Origin: Natronolimnohabitans sp. A-GB9 | GTDB taxonomy: Archaea > Halobacteriota > Halobacteria > Halobacteriales > Natrialbaceae | NCBI RefSeq assembly: GCF_030848565.1 | Contig: NZ_JAVDDV010000009.1 | Coordinates: forward strand, 62,001 to 126,000 | Length of the DNA: 64,000 bases | Direction of reading: 5' to 3' | In this document: in pieces, positions 44,901 to 53,566 of the stretch | Numbering within the stretch: the first letter of the stretch is position 1 | Layout of the letters: each line of letters opens with the position of its first letter | Notes under the pieces: model-generated | The model's input: the letters and a program-made list of their open reading frames with translations, nothing else | Database searches by the model: none | What the model was told of the DNA's origin: nothing | Position numbers and translations under genes: made by a program

Positions 44901-45894
44901 CGAGCACGTAGATGCCGTCGTGAGCCGTCTCGACGATCGTCTCGTATCGCTCGAGTTCGTGATTCCGGTGGAACTGGTCGGTGACGTCTTCGATCGCGAA
45001 CACGACGCCGTCGATCTCGCCGCGATCGTCGTACAGCGGTGCGCCGTTGACCGAGATCCAGACCCGTTCTCCGTCCGGGCGCAAGACGCCGCTGAGCTGG
45101 TCGAACAGCGGTTCCTCCGACTCGACGATCCGCGGGAACGGAAGCTCCTCGCGCTCGAGGGGTTCGCCGTCGGGTCCGATCTCGTCCCACGCGGGATCGT
45201 CGAAACTGAGTTCGTTGATCCGTTCTCTTGGCCGACCGAAGATCTCCTCGGCGCGATCGTTGGCAAAACGCATCTCGCCGTCGATTCCGACGATCGTGAT
45301 CCCGATGGGGCTCGTCTCGACGATCTTGTCCTTGAGCGTCGCCTCCGCGCTTCGGCGTCGTTCCACACGGTCGCGCTCGATAGCTGACGCGAGGACGTTC
45401 GCGACGTTCCGGACGAAGATCACGTCCCCGTCGTCGAACTCCTGCTGGGTCGTCGCGTACGTCCCGAGCACGCCCCACGGATCGTCGTCGGATCCGATGA
45501 CAGCACTGATCCCGCTGACGAGGTCACACTCGAGGAACGGTTCCGAGCCAGCGATCCGATCGTCGCTTCGCAGATCGTCGACGACGACCGGATCGGTCGC
45601 CTGGAGCGCATATCCCGCCTGGGACTCGTTGCCGGCCGGGATCGTCTCCGTGCCGACGTGATCGCTCCCCCAGCCGATACCGTCTCGAAGCACGAACTCG
45701 CCGCTCCCAGGCTGTAACTCGAGGATCGCACACGACTCCGTCTCCAGTGCCGTCCTCACTGCCTCCATTGCGTCCCGGAACAGCTCCTCGAGATCGGCCC
45801 CCTCGAGCGCTCGATCGCCGAGGTCTGCGACGAGTTGCTGCTGGCGAAGTCGTCGCTCGCCGTCTGTATCGATGCCGTGGGACGATGGGTCCAT
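41998..45894 (-). CDS. Giant soluble sensor histidine kinase: GAF + seven PAS + HisKA + HATPase
   Basis: 1298 residues, no membrane segment. Order: GAF (about 20-180); then seven PAS/PAC modules, near 185-305, 310-430, 435-560, 565-680, 690-805, 810-935 and 940-1060; HisKA with His1083 in YAASHDLQEP; HATPase near 1170-1295 with NLLSNAIEYS, DDGIGID and GSGIGLAL. PAS modules 1 and 3 share ETSP(I/V)GIT and FANDRA(E/Q)E(I/L)FGR, evidence of internal duplication. Each PAS ends with an ITERK-type hinge. No response regulator gene is next to it. Signals might be redox, light or small ligands bound in the cytoplasm. Confidence 0.93.
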   Translation of the reverse strand: MDPSSHGIDTDGERRLRQQQLVADLGDRALEGADLEELFRDAMEAVRTALETESCAILELQPGSGEFVLRDGIGWGSDHVGTETIPAGNESQAGYALQATDPVVVDDLRSDDRIAGSEPFLECDLVSGISAVIGSDDDPWGVLGTYATTQQEFDDGDVIFVRNVANVLASAIERDRVERRRSAEATLKDKIVETSPIGITIVGIDGEMRFANDRAEEIFGRPRERINELSFDDPAWDEIGPDGEPLEREELPFPRIVESEEPLFDQLSGVLRPDGERVWISVNGAPLYDDRGEIDGVVFAIEDVTDQFHRNHELERYETIVETAHDGIYVLDDERRFELVNDSFAELTSYDRQELRGRHASAVFGEEFAAIGAEKRAAIDGPKSPAFEETITAGLDETRTVENRFHIMTGDEKGEKRVGVVRDITERERLEAELRAERELKDRILETSPVGITLLDADGMNVFANDRAQELFGRSLEELQTYVHDDDRWDLVGEDGEALSGDDLPFTSVKETGEPVYDDVIGIEQPDGTRVWLSAHCAPLFDADGEFDGAVYALRNITERKRLENELEQTLDRVSDAFHAVDTEWNFTYVNTQAKELLDAEDRDLIGNSIWEAFPSAVGSRFEEEYRRAMETQESVTFEAYSPAIDGWVEVNAYPSETGLSMYFRDVTERREMEARLRERERQFRTLAEHVEEIVWLTDEDPSEFIYVNPAYEDVYGHSRESLYEDGLSWLEFVHPDDRERVRQAFTELPDTTFDEEFRIVTADGETRWIHAQAVSAPGEEGELARIVGISSDVTERREREQYFRDAKARLEAATEAGAVGTWEWHVPEDSLVTGPTFARTFGIDPADTQEGVSIERLLDSIHAVDRNRVRNAIEDAVERCGEYEAEYRVHDADGEIRWVIARGHVECDANGDPETFPGALTDITERKRAELEAERQRRQLETLFDVLPVGVVVANADGSILRANDTAREIWDGDVFETDSVVGYEKCDATWADSGDPVAPKEWTIARVLEGEVISEPNVYEIEAFDGRQRIIAEYGMPVRDGRGNVSRGVVVLTDITERKEYQRKLEESNERLEQFAYAASHDLQEPLRMVSSYLSLIDTRYGEELDEDGQEFLEFAVDGAERMREMIDGLLEFSRVETRGEPLEPVDLDDVLADVRQDLAVRIEEQDAEIDAEPLPHVEGDDDQLRRVFQNLLSNAIEYSGDDPPQVDISAREKGDRWEIAVEDDGIGIDPDDADRVFGLFERLHAADEHAGSGIGLALCERIVERHGGEIRVDSEPGDGSTFSFTLPAANAEHDS

Positions 45895-45967
45895 TTCCCG
45901 CCCCTAGACGGTCGATGGTCCTAAAGGTACCCCTCGACCCGACTCTCGTGCGCGCTCGAGTATCGAC

Positions 45968-46013
45968 TGCAGTCGGGCGACCGACCGGTGACTCGTGCTG
46001 TCCGACAGTCTCA
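45968..46013. repeat. Family B element, right half, at the DUF420 stop
   Basis: On the plus strand GCAGTCGGGCGACCGACCGG then GACTCGTGCTGTCCGACAGT. On the minus strand it starts TGAGACTGTCGGACAGCACG, with TGA as the stop of the DUF420 gene. The left half is missing. Confidence 0.8.
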
Positions 46014-46613
46014 CAACAGCGGCGCGACCACGATCGCGAACTCGTAGTCGTAGATGTGGTTGAGCATCAGGTAGGTGACGACGCCGAGGACGAGGCTCAG
46101 GATCCACGATCCGGCGGCGATGCGGCCGATCCGTGCGTGGGCGGTTTGCTCGAGTTCCCGCGGCGTATGTGTCAGTCCCAGGATTAGCGCATAGAGGACG
46201 ACCGGCACGGCGACGATCGAGAGGATGATGTGGATCGCCAGCATGATCAGGTACGCGTAGTAGATCAGTTGGGGACCCTCGAACAGCTTCTCGCCGCCGC
46301 CACCGACCCGGACCAGGTAGACGACCAGGAACAACAGGATCAGCGCAAACGAGCCGATCATCGCCAGACGGTGTTTCGCGACCTCGCCGGCGCGGATCCA
46401 GTACCAGCCGGCAATCAGCAACACGGTCGTCGCCGTGTTGATGACCGCGATAGCGTGGGTAAATAGGTTGACCTGTCCCTGCGTGAGATCCGGATAGATC
46501 GGGAGATCGAGGAGGAAGGTTCCGATCACCAGCGCGTAGCCGACGATCGTCAGGCCGATCGTCGCAGCCAGTGGCTGTTCTCGAAGCCGGCGTCTCGCGG
46601 TGGCAGTTGCCAT
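46011..46613 (-). CDS. DUF420 membrane protein (cytochrome oxidase assembly, CtaM-like)
   Basis: 200 residues, five to six membrane helices. The His pattern NLFTHAIAVINTATTVLLIAGW...VAKHRLAMIGSFALILLFLVVYLVR and AIHIILSIVAVPVVLYAL is that of DUF420, which in Bacilli (CtaM/YozB) helps assemble heme-copper oxidases. The conserved His residues in three helices could hold heme or copper. No oxidase gene is adjacent here. Its role in haloarchaeal oxidase assembly is inference by family. The stop is a family B end. Confidence 0.8.
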   Translation of the reverse strand: MATATARRRLREQPLAATIGLTIVGYALVIGTFLLDLPIYPDLTQGQVNLFTHAIAVINTATTVLLIAGWYWIRAGEVAKHRLAMIGSFALILLFLVVYLVRVGGGGEKLFEGPQLIYYAYLIMLAIHIILSIVAVPVVLYALILGLTHTPRELEQTAHARIGRIAAGSWILSLVLGVVTYLMLNHIYDYEFAIVVAPLL

Positions 46614-46801
46614 TGTCGGAGGTTAGGAGCAGCCCCGTATCTGTCTTCCCCTTCCGGAATATTGATGGTTCGATCGTCGAACGGACCGGTTCGACGGGGA
46701 GCACTCCCGGTCTGGATTCGGTCGGGCCAACGACACGTCGGCGCTATTCAACGTTCGCTCCGTTGACTACTCGAGAAACGTCTCCCGACTCGAGAACGCG
46801 A

Positions 46802-47089
46802 TCACTCGGATGTGTCTTCGACGGTCACCGTGTCGTCGGCTCTGACGGTGACCTCGTAGCCACAGAACGGGAACGTGACGTCGCCCGCCGATCGCGGTGT
46901 TCCGTTCGAACGCGATGCGAAAAGCGAATCCAGCGCCTCTGGATCCACGATATCGTGTAACGCTTCGTAGGTCGGTGGCCGTAGCTCCTCGGGCGGGATG
47001 CCCTCGGCCTCGGCAACGGCTTCGATTACTGTTCGACTTGGCGCCGTCCGATACGAGGTGTCGACGCTGTCGCCGCCCCCCTCCGTCAT
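46802..47089 (-). CDS. HalOD1 output domain protein
   Basis: 95 residues. TVIEAVAEAEGIPPEELRPPTYEALHDIVDPEALDSLFA and VTFPFCGYEVTVRADDTVTVED match the HalOD1 domain, a small output module fused or linked to haloarchaeal signalling proteins. It stands alone here, 0.9 kb from the start of the multi-PAS kinase on the same strand, with the DUF420 gene between. A functional link is possible but not shown. Confidence 0.75.
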   Translation of the reverse strand: MTEGGGDSVDTSYRTAPSRTVIEAVAEAEGIPPEELRPPTYEALHDIVDPEALDSLFASRSNGTPRSAGDVTFPFCGYEVTVRADDTVTVEDTSE

Positions 47090-47267
47090 ATTCCACTGTA
47101 CCGAATCCGATGGAATAAAACTGTCCTTCTTAGTCGGGGTGCTGACAGAACTTCACACCGACCTTCGATATCGAAGGTGTACGGAAGCGGCCGTTCCCTT
47201 CGATTTTTCGAACCCCCGTCTCGATCCGTGAGCGATACTATTCGGAATCTGACAGTCGGATGGCTAC

Positions 47268-49928
47268 CTAACTGATGTGGATTCCAGGTTTGCCGGGCCG
47301 TGCCGTCGCCGCCAGTTCGTCGTCGCCGGTCGCTCGCCGAACGGTGACGTCGGCGTCGAACTCGTCGGTGACGAGCCAGGCGCTTCGCTCGAGCAGCGCC
47401 CGTTCGGTCGTCGGCTCGAGGACGCCCTCGAGTTCCGTGTAATCGCCACGTTCGAGGAGGTCGGCCACGAAGGGCGCGACGGCCTCACGATCGACGTCGA
47501 GATCGGCCTCGAGGACGTGATCGACGACTGCTCCGGTGTCGGCGTCCTCGATCGCTTCGTCGACGTGTTCGCTGACCCGCTCGATCGCCTCGTACTTCCA
47601 GTCCTGGGCGACGACCAGATCGATCCGTTCGGGATCGTCGATCGCCGCGGTCTCGACGATGTCCCGGACGTCTGCGAGCGTCGCCTCGACGAGCCGACGC
47701 TCGCGGCGATAGTCAGTGATGTCGTGTTCGGGTTCGGGCCAGTCGGCTTCGACGACGAGGCCGTCGCCGCGGAGTTTGTTCCAACACTCCTCTCCGAGAT
47801 GCGGAGCCATGGGTGCGATCAGGGCCGCAAGCGTCAACAGTCCGCGCCGGTAGATCTGGCCGTGAGGTCGATCGTACTCCCTGTAGCGGCGTAACAGGCG
47901 GGCCAGTTCCTGGATCTCAGTGGCGGCCCGGTGAAACCGAAACCGCTCGTACTCGTCGGTCGTCGCGGCGATCGTCCGGTCTATCTCGCGGGCGAGATAC
48001 TCGTCGTGAGGTCGTCGCTCGACGCGCGTGTCGCTCTCCTCGACGAACTCGGCTGCCATCCGGTAGACGGTCTGCTGGAGTTCGTAGGCCCCCCGGACGT
48101 TGTTCGCGGTCCACTCGAAGTCCTGTTCGGGGTGGGCTGCCGAGAGGACGAACAGCCGCGTCGTCTCCGCGCCGTACTCCTGTGGCGTGACGACGTTGCC
48201 CTTCGAACTGGACATCTTCTCGCCGTCGTACAACACCGTCCCCTGGCTCTTGAGTTCTCGAATGGGCTCGCGCTCGGAGAGCAGCCCCAGATCGGCCAGC
48301 GCCTTCGTGAAAAAGCGCGTATAGAGCAGGTGGAGGATGGCGTGTTCCTCGCCGCCGACGTAGACGTCGACCGGGAGCCACTCGTCGGCCAGGTCACTGT
48401 CGAACGGCGCGTCCTCGAGAGCAGGCGAGAGAAACCGCAGGAAGTACCACGAGGAGTCGACGAAGGTGTCCATCGTGTCCGTCTCCCGTTCGGCCGGCCC
48501 ACCACACTCGGGACACGTCGTCTCCCGGAACGAGTCGTGTTCCTCGAGGGGGTTGCCCGTCGTACGGACGAACTCCGGTAACTCGACGGGAAGCTCCTCG
48601 TCGGGGACGAGGACGTGCCCGCAGTCGTCACAGTGGACGACCGGGATCGGCGTTCCCCAGTAGCGCTGGCGGGAGATCAGCCAGTCGCGCAGGCGGTAGG
48701 TGACGTCGCGTTCGATCGCTGCGACCTCCTCGAGCAGCCGCTCGCGGACGATATCACTCTCGAGCCCGCTGTACTCGCCGCTGTCCTCGACGATTCCCGG
48801 ACCCGTGTAGGGGTTGGACTCGAGATCGACGTCGACGCTCGCGTCCTTCGGCGCGATCACACTCTCGATCGGAAGGTCGTGTTCGCGCGCGAACGTGTGG
48901 TCGCGTTCGTTGTGTGCGGGGACACCCATGACGGCGCCGGTACCGACGTCCTCGAGAACGTAGCCGGCGACGTAGACCGGTAGCTCCTCGCCGGTCAGCG
49001 GGTGGATCGCCGTCGCGTCGGTTTCGAGTCCCGAGAAGCCGACCTCGCTCGGATCCCGCTCGCGGACGTCTTCGACGTAGGCCGCGACGTCGTCGTCGGT
49101 CGCGGCCAGTTTGCGTGCGAACTCGTGGCCGGGCGAGACGGCGAGGTAGGTCGCACCGTAGATCGTCTCCGGTCGCGTACTGAAGACGTCGACTGTCTCG
49201 TCGGAGCCGGACAGGTCGAACGTGATCCGGGCGCCCTCCTGGCGGCCGATCCAGTTGCGCTGGATCTCACGGACCCCGTCGGGCCACCCCTCGAGATCGT
49301 CGAGTCCTTCGTCGAGTTCCTCGGCGTAGTCGGTGATCGTAAAGAACCACTGGTCGAGCTCCCGTCGCCCGACGGGCGTCTCACAGCGCCAACAGACGCG
49401 TTCGTCCTCGCGTTCTTCGACCTGTGCGGCGGCGAGGACGGTCTCACAGTCGGGACACCAGTTGACCGAGGCGGCCTCGTACTCGACGAGGTCGTTCTCG
49501 TAGAGGCGTTTGAACAGCCACTGGTTCCACCGGTAGTAGTCGGGTTCGCAGGTGGTGATCTCCCGGGACCAGTCGTACCCAAAGCCCATCGTCTCGAGTT
49601 CCTCACGCATTCGCCGGATGCAGGCTTCGGTCCACGAGCGGGGATCGGTCTTGCGCTCGAAGGCGGCGTTCTCGGCGGGGAGACCGAACGCGTCCCATCC
49701 CATCGGGTGAAGCACGTCGTCACCGCACATCCGCCGATAGCGCGCGTAGGCGTCGGTGATCGCGTAGTTTCGAACGTGGCCCATATGAAGTGTCCCCGAC
49801 GTGTACGGGAACATCCCGAGGACGTAGGTGGGGTCGTCGGCGTCCGCCGGGAGCTCGTAGACGTCGTCTCGCTCCCAGACGTACTGCCAGAACTCCTGGA
49901 CCTGCGCATGATCGTAGTGAGTCGTCAT
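47268..49928 (-). CDS. leuS: Leucyl-tRNA synthetase, bacterial-type core
   Basis: 886 residues from the ATG at 49928 (MTTHYDHAQVQEFWQYVWE). TSGTLHMGHVRNYAITDAYA (HMGH 48-51), MGWDAFGLPAENAA and the bacterial-type editing domain with STRPETIYGATYLAVSP are the class I bacterial LeuRS pattern. The second signature is KMSSS (571-575) rather than KMSKS. The zinc-finger CPDCETVLAAAQ...CWRCETPVG is intact. The C-terminal tail (about 780-886) does not resemble the bacterial one and ends ARPGKPGIHIS. LeuRS enzymes with a bacterial core and archaeal tRNA-binding end are reported in Natrialba. The open frame runs on beyond the ATG for 326 codons but is non-coding there. Confidence 0.92.
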   Translation of the reverse strand: MTTHYDHAQVQEFWQYVWERDDVYELPADADDPTYVLGMFPYTSGTLHMGHVRNYAITDAYARYRRMCGDDVLHPMGWDAFGLPAENAAFERKTDPRSWTEACIRRMREELETMGFGYDWSREITTCEPDYYRWNQWLFKRLYENDLVEYEAASVNWCPDCETVLAAAQVEEREDERVCWRCETPVGRRELDQWFFTITDYAEELDEGLDDLEGWPDGVREIQRNWIGRQEGARITFDLSGSDETVDVFSTRPETIYGATYLAVSPGHEFARKLAATDDDVAAYVEDVRERDPSEVGFSGLETDATAIHPLTGEELPVYVAGYVLEDVGTGAVMGVPAHNERDHTFAREHDLPIESVIAPKDASVDVDLESNPYTGPGIVEDSGEYSGLESDIVRERLLEEVAAIERDVTYRLRDWLISRQRYWGTPIPVVHCDDCGHVLVPDEELPVELPEFVRTTGNPLEEHDSFRETTCPECGGPAERETDTMDTFVDSSWYFLRFLSPALEDAPFDSDLADEWLPVDVYVGGEEHAILHLLYTRFFTKALADLGLLSEREPIRELKSQGTVLYDGEKMSSSKGNVVTPQEYGAETTRLFVLSAAHPEQDFEWTANNVRGAYELQQTVYRMAAEFVEESDTRVERRPHDEYLAREIDRTIAATTDEYERFRFHRAATEIQELARLLRRYREYDRPHGQIYRRGLLTLAALIAPMAPHLGEECWNKLRGDGLVVEADWPEPEHDITDYRRERRLVEATLADVRDIVETAAIDDPERIDLVVAQDWKYEAIERVSEHVDEAIEDADTGAVVDHVLEADLDVDREAVAPFVADLLERGDYTELEGVLEPTTERALLERSAWLVTDEFDADVTVRRATGDDELAATARPGKPGIHIS

Positions 49929-50108
49929 TGTACGAGGGGTCTTGCCAACAACTGGGCGTGCGGGCCATATCATTGTTCGGCTACGCGAAACGCACTCGAG
50001 CGGACTCGAGGGCCGTGACGGTCGACTCGAGTGCCACGGCCGGAGAGTCCGTACGAGCTGTGGGCTGTAGTTAACAAAGGCGGTTGCGACGGGACCTACG
50101 GTAGCGAA

Positions 50109-50507
50109 ATGACTGCCAGCGACGATTCCGCGCCGCCGACGTCGGCCTTGCTCGTTACCATGATCGCCGTCTCGCTCGTCTTCGCGGCCGCTGCGGTGAT
50201 CGTCGCTCCCGGTCTCGGACCGACGCCGGTCGGCCCGGACGACGACACCGAGTCTGAAACCGACTCGAGCGACGGACTCTCGCCCGTCGGGACCACTGTC
50301 GACGAACCGAACGCTACCGACGACGGCGCGGACGGTGGGGGCGGTGAGCCGGCGGCCGTCGGCGGCGACCTCGAGGACGACGTCGGTCCGCCGGACGAGT
50401 CCGACCGACCCGGAGACGAAACGGACGACAGTGACGATGCGGGACCGCCCGATGACGTGGGTCCACCGGACGACACCGGTCCACCGGACGACGCCGGCCC
50501 GTCGTGA
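50109..50507 (+). CDS. Small membrane-anchored acidic/Pro-rich protein
   Basis: 132 residues from the ATG at 50109. One helix, ALLVTMIAVSLVFAAAAVIV (about 13-32), and an extracytoplasmic acidic tail. Its last 30 residues are a (DD-x-GPP)n repeat, VGPPDDTGPPDDAGP, encoded by a 15-nt tandem DNA repeat (GACGAC-x-x-x-GGTCCACCG). The function is unknown, and it could be a wall- or glycan-facing stalk. It diverges from leuS, with TTAACAAAG about 35 nt upstream as possible TATA box. Confidence 0.6.
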   Translation: MTASDDSAPPTSALLVTMIAVSLVFAAAAVIVAPGLGPTPVGPDDDTESETDSSDGLSPVGTTVDEPNATDDGADGGGGEPAAVGGDLEDDVGPPDESDRPGDETDDSDDAGPPDDVGPPDDTGPPDDAGPS

Positions 50508-50537
50508 CCGTTCGTGGTCGTCGACCGACCGCCGGCG

Positions 50538-50545
50538 CTTTTGTT
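50538..50545 (+). promoter_or_regulatory. TATA-like box of the SDR gene
   Basis: CTTTTGTT, centred 27 nt before the GTG at 50568, supporting a leaderless transcript that begins with the GTG. Confidence 0.5.
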
Positions 50546-50567
50546 GTGCCCCATCGATTCGACCACT

Positions 50568-51503
50568 GTGTCTCAGACTGTCCTCGTCACCGGCTGTTCG
50601 TCCGGCATCGGCTTTGCGACCGCCCGTGCGTTTCTCGCCGCCGAGACGGACTGGCGGGTCTACGCCACCGCCAGAGACCGCGACCGCGACGGACTCACGA
50701 CGCTCGCGGATCGGGGCGCCGACGTCGCGGCCCTCGACCTGACCGACCCCGACGACATCGAACGCGTCGTGACTCGGATCCGCGAGGAGGCCGGCGGCGT
50801 CGACTGTCTGGTCAACAACGCTGGCTACGGCCAGTTCGGTCCGCTCGAGGACCTCCCCACGGACCGACTCGAGGAGCAGTTTACCGTCCACTGCTTCGGG
50901 CCGCATCGACTGATTCGGACGATCCTGCCCGGAATGCGCGACCGCGGCGGCGGTCGAATCGTCAACGTGACCAGCGCGGCGGATCGACTCGCGCTCGCCG
51001 GTATCGGTGGGTACAACGCTTCGAAGTGGGCGATGGCCGGACTAAGCGACGCGCTTCGACAGGAACTCGCCGGAACGAGCGTCGACGTGGTCGTCGTCCA
51101 ACCCGGAATCGTGACGACGCCGTTCTACGAGCGCGTCGCCGCCGAAGTCGACGATATCGAGGCGTCGGCATCTGCATCACCACACACCGACTGCTATCGC
51201 GTACTGGGCCATCTTCGGGCGCTCGAGGGCGGCGGCCCGCTGATCAACGACCCCGACCGCGTCGCGCGGACGATCCACGAGGCCGCAAGCGTTTCGTCGC
51301 CGTCGGCGTACTACCGCGTCGGTCCACTGCCGTTGCTCGGCTCGCTGTACGGGACGCTTCTCCCGGCGGCGCTTCGTGATCGACTCACCAGTCTCGGCCT
51401 TCGAATCGCCGCAAGCGAGCCGGTACTGGCGCTGCTCGAGCGACGGATACCGACGTCGTCGGCCGGCTCGAGTGCTCCGGAGTCGACTGATCGAAGTGAC
51501 TGA
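50568..51503 (+). CDS. Short-chain dehydrogenase/reductase
   Basis: 311 residues from a GTG at 50568, supported by a TATA-like box at the proper distance. TGCSSGIGFATARAF (8-22) binds NAD(P). NNAGYGQFGPLED, the Ser of VTSAADRLA and YNASKWAMAG (Tyr-x-x-x-Lys) give the SDR tetrad. The C-terminal 90 residues, unusually long, resemble the 17-beta-hydroxysteroid/retinol dehydrogenase subgroup; the substrate is unknown. A family A element begins four bases after its stop. Confidence 0.85.
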   Translation: MSQTVLVTGCSSGIGFATARAFLAAETDWRVYATARDRDRDGLTTLADRGADVAALDLTDPDDIERVVTRIREEAGGVDCLVNNAGYGQFGPLEDLPTDRLEEQFTVHCFGPHRLIRTILPGMRDRGGGRIVNVTSAADRLALAGIGGYNASKWAMAGLSDALRQELAGTSVDVVVVQPGIVTTPFYERVAAEVDDIEASASASPHTDCYRVLGHLRALEGGGPLINDPDRVARTIHEAASVSSPSAYYRVGPLPLLGSLYGTLLPAALRDRLTSLGLRIAASEPVLALLERRIPTSSAGSSAPESTDRSD

Positions 51504-51506
51504 CGG

Positions 51507-51590
51507 TGAGACGGTCTCCCGTCGTCAGTTACCGCCGATCGCCAGTACCGGGATCGGCGATCGCCGAGACATCGGTACAGCAGCCCGTAT
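51507..51590. repeat. Family A palindromic element, complete copy
   Basis: Ends TGAGACGGTCTCCCGTC and TACAGCAGCCCGTAT, with stem ACCGCCGATCGCC / GGCGATCGCC. The TGCTG-class end faces the minus-strand SPW gene, 14 nt from its stop. The other end starts 3 nt after the SDR stop. It is the only element between these convergent genes. Confidence 0.88.
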
Positions 51591-51604
51591 GACGGCGCGG
51601 CGAG

Positions 51605-52054
51605 TCACCGCGTTCCAGCCACCGTCCCGGTTCGGACCGCCGTTCGGGCCGCGTACGCGACGTAGCCGGCCAGCACCGCCATCAGGATGCCGCTGATCAC
51701 GTTACTCCAGACGAGCCCTTCGGCGGCGACCTCGAGTCCTTCCATCGCGAGCTGTCCCTCGAACGCGAAGGGCGCAGCGATGGTCCACAGCGCTAGCAGG
51801 GCGACCAGCGACATCACACCCATGCTGGTCGGATGGTCAGTTACGATCCGATAGTAGTTGTAGCCGGCCAGCAGGAAGATCGCGCCGCCGACCAGGACGT
51901 TGTTCCACGTGATCGAGGCGGCAGCCTCGTAGATCGCCGGCGAGATGGCGATCCAGAGCCCGATCACGGAGACGATTCCGCTGAGCCACTTCTGGCCCTC
52001 CGGTTTACCCTGGTCGCGGGTCGTGCCGGTCATGGCGTCATCAGTTTCACTCAT
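51605..52054 (-). CDS. SPW-repeat membrane protein
   Basis: 149 residues from the ATG at 52054 (MSETDDAMTGTT). Four helices in two repeats, each with the SPW-like core: LWIAISPAIYEAA and LWTIAAPFAFEGQ. The WNNVLVGGAIFLLAGYNYYR and WSNVISGILMAVLAGYVAY segments match the SPW family, which is present in many bacteria and Halobacteria. The function is unknown. The W of the motif is replaced by aromatic or Ala residues. Confidence 0.8.
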   Translation of the reverse strand: MSETDDAMTGTTRDQGKPEGQKWLSGIVSVIGLWIAISPAIYEAAASITWNNVLVGGAIFLLAGYNYYRIVTDHPTSMGVMSLVALLALWTIAAPFAFEGQLAMEGLEVAAEGLVWSNVISGILMAVLAGYVAYAARTAVRTGTVAGTR

Positions 52055-52406
52055 CGCGATCTCAGTCGAACGATCGCCGAGTTCGTTCAAAAAGCATCGT
52101 GACCGTTCCAGGTGTTATTTTGAGACGCGATCGAAGCCCGTACGTAGCGTAGCTGACACCGGAATATACTGCCGTCCACCAAGATCGAATTTCGCCGCGC
52201 CAATGGTGTACTGTTCTCCCGCTGTCCGTTTCGGTAACCCGCTATTACCGTCACGTCGGGCGAGAATCGGATTAGTACCCGATCGATCCGACGACGGCGG
52301 TGTCTCACGACTCGAGAGGCGAGTGTGGACTTATTCTCTGTCGTGATCTATCACTCCGGACGAGTATGGACGAACGATCGATTCGACTGCGATCGGTCGG
52401 AGACCG
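52055..52406. other. Intergenic region between SPW and FkbM genes
   Basis: 352 bp between divergent genes. No conserved reading frame and no copy of families A or B. Moderately A/T-rich patches (TTTCAAAAAG near 52085, GGAATATACTGCC near 52162) could hold promoters. I see nothing else. Confidence 0.5.
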
Positions 52407-53441
52407 ATGACCGTGACGCAAACGCCGGCAACTCGCCTTCGATCGATAGCCGATGATCTCCCCCAGCTCGCACAGTACCTGCGACTCGAGGGGTGGAAAC
52501 TCGCTTGCCTCCTCGGTGAGAGGCGACCGGGTGCGGCCGTTGGATCGACCGTCGAACTGCTGACCGGTCACAACCCGTACTACGAGTATCGTCTCGAGGA
52601 GGGGCGCTACCAGTCCGTTAGCGTCGGAGAGCACGAACTGATCGTCGACACCGCCGACGCCGGAATCTCGCGAACGCTGCTAGCGTATGGCGTCCACGAG
52701 TACCGTTCGACGACGGCCTACGAACGCGAACTCGAGCGTCTCGCCAGTGACGTCGACGGTCCCGTGCGAATTCTCGAGGTCGGTGCAAACATCGGCTACT
52801 TCTGTCTGGTCGCTGCAGGCGTCCTCGGTGACCGTGTCCGTATTTATGCCATCGAGCCGATTCCTTCGAACGCCGACCTGCTCGAGCGGAATCTCGATCG
52901 AAACGGCTACGGTGCGCAGGCGGATGTCGAGCGACTCGCGTTCGGAGCGGCCAAGCAGAGTATCGAGATGGAACTGAGTACACACTCGAACCAGCACCGG
53001 GTGTGTGACTCTCCGACGTCGGACGGAGGCGGGGAGGCCGATCGGGAGACGATCTCTGTCGAGCAAACGACCGGAAACCGCTATCTCGAGACTCGAAACG
53101 TCGATTCAGACGCGGTCCACGTCGTTCGGTTCGACGTCGAAGGGTACGAACGAGAGGTACTCGACGGGCTATCGAACGTACTCGAGGCCCCCGGCCCGAC
53201 GGTGGTCTATCTCGAACTGCATCCGCTCGAGTTGGCCGTCGATGCGCAGTCGGAGATCGTAGACCGGTTCGAAGACAACGGGTTCGAGGTCGTTTCGGCG
53301 GTTTGGACCGATGCTGCGGCCGGCGTGGTCGACGAGCGGCGGTGGCATGGCCTCGAGTGTGACGTCGATGAGTTCGACGACCTTCGTCGAGCGATGAGCG
53401 AGAACGATCACTCGATCGAGCTCATCGTCCGCAAAGAGTGA
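52407..53441 (+). CDS. FkbM-family SAM-dependent methyltransferase
   Basis: 344 residues. RILEVGANIGYFCLVAAGVLGDRVRIYAIEP (about 121-151) is the SAM-binding motif of FkbM methyltransferases. VHVVRFDVEGYEREVLDGL and VVYLELHP are the second and third conserved blocks (D-x-E-G-x-E). These enzymes commonly O-methylate sugars in surface glycans. Two GT2 glycosyltransferases lie next, so a glycan role is probable. The first 90 residues are a family-poor region. Confidence 0.88.
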   Translation: MTVTQTPATRLRSIADDLPQLAQYLRLEGWKLACLLGERRPGAAVGSTVELLTGHNPYYEYRLEEGRYQSVSVGEHELIVDTADAGISRTLLAYGVHEYRSTTAYERELERLASDVDGPVRILEVGANIGYFCLVAAGVLGDRVRIYAIEPIPSNADLLERNLDRNGYGAQADVERLAFGAAKQSIEMELSTHSNQHRVCDSPTSDGGGEADRETISVEQTTGNRYLETRNVDSDAVHVVRFDVEGYEREVLDGLSNVLEAPGPTVVYLELHPLELAVDAQSEIVDRFEDNGFEVVSAVWTDAAAGVVDERRWHGLECDVDEFDDLRRAMSENDHSIELIVRKE

Positions 53442-53566
53442 TCGCGACGTTCACACTATCGGACGATACGACTCGCTTGGATAAAGCGAGTCACGAACCA
53501 GGCCGACGATTAATTATCCCCGCTCGAGAAGCTATCACAGTCGACCGATCAGCCATCGGTCATCGT

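Noticed and set aside
49929-50906. A 326-codon open extension upstream of leuS on the same strand
   Set aside because: It runs through the divergent membrane-protein gene and the start of the SDR gene, lacks any LeuRS resemblance, and the conserved enzyme begins at 49928. High GC content makes long antisense frames common here.
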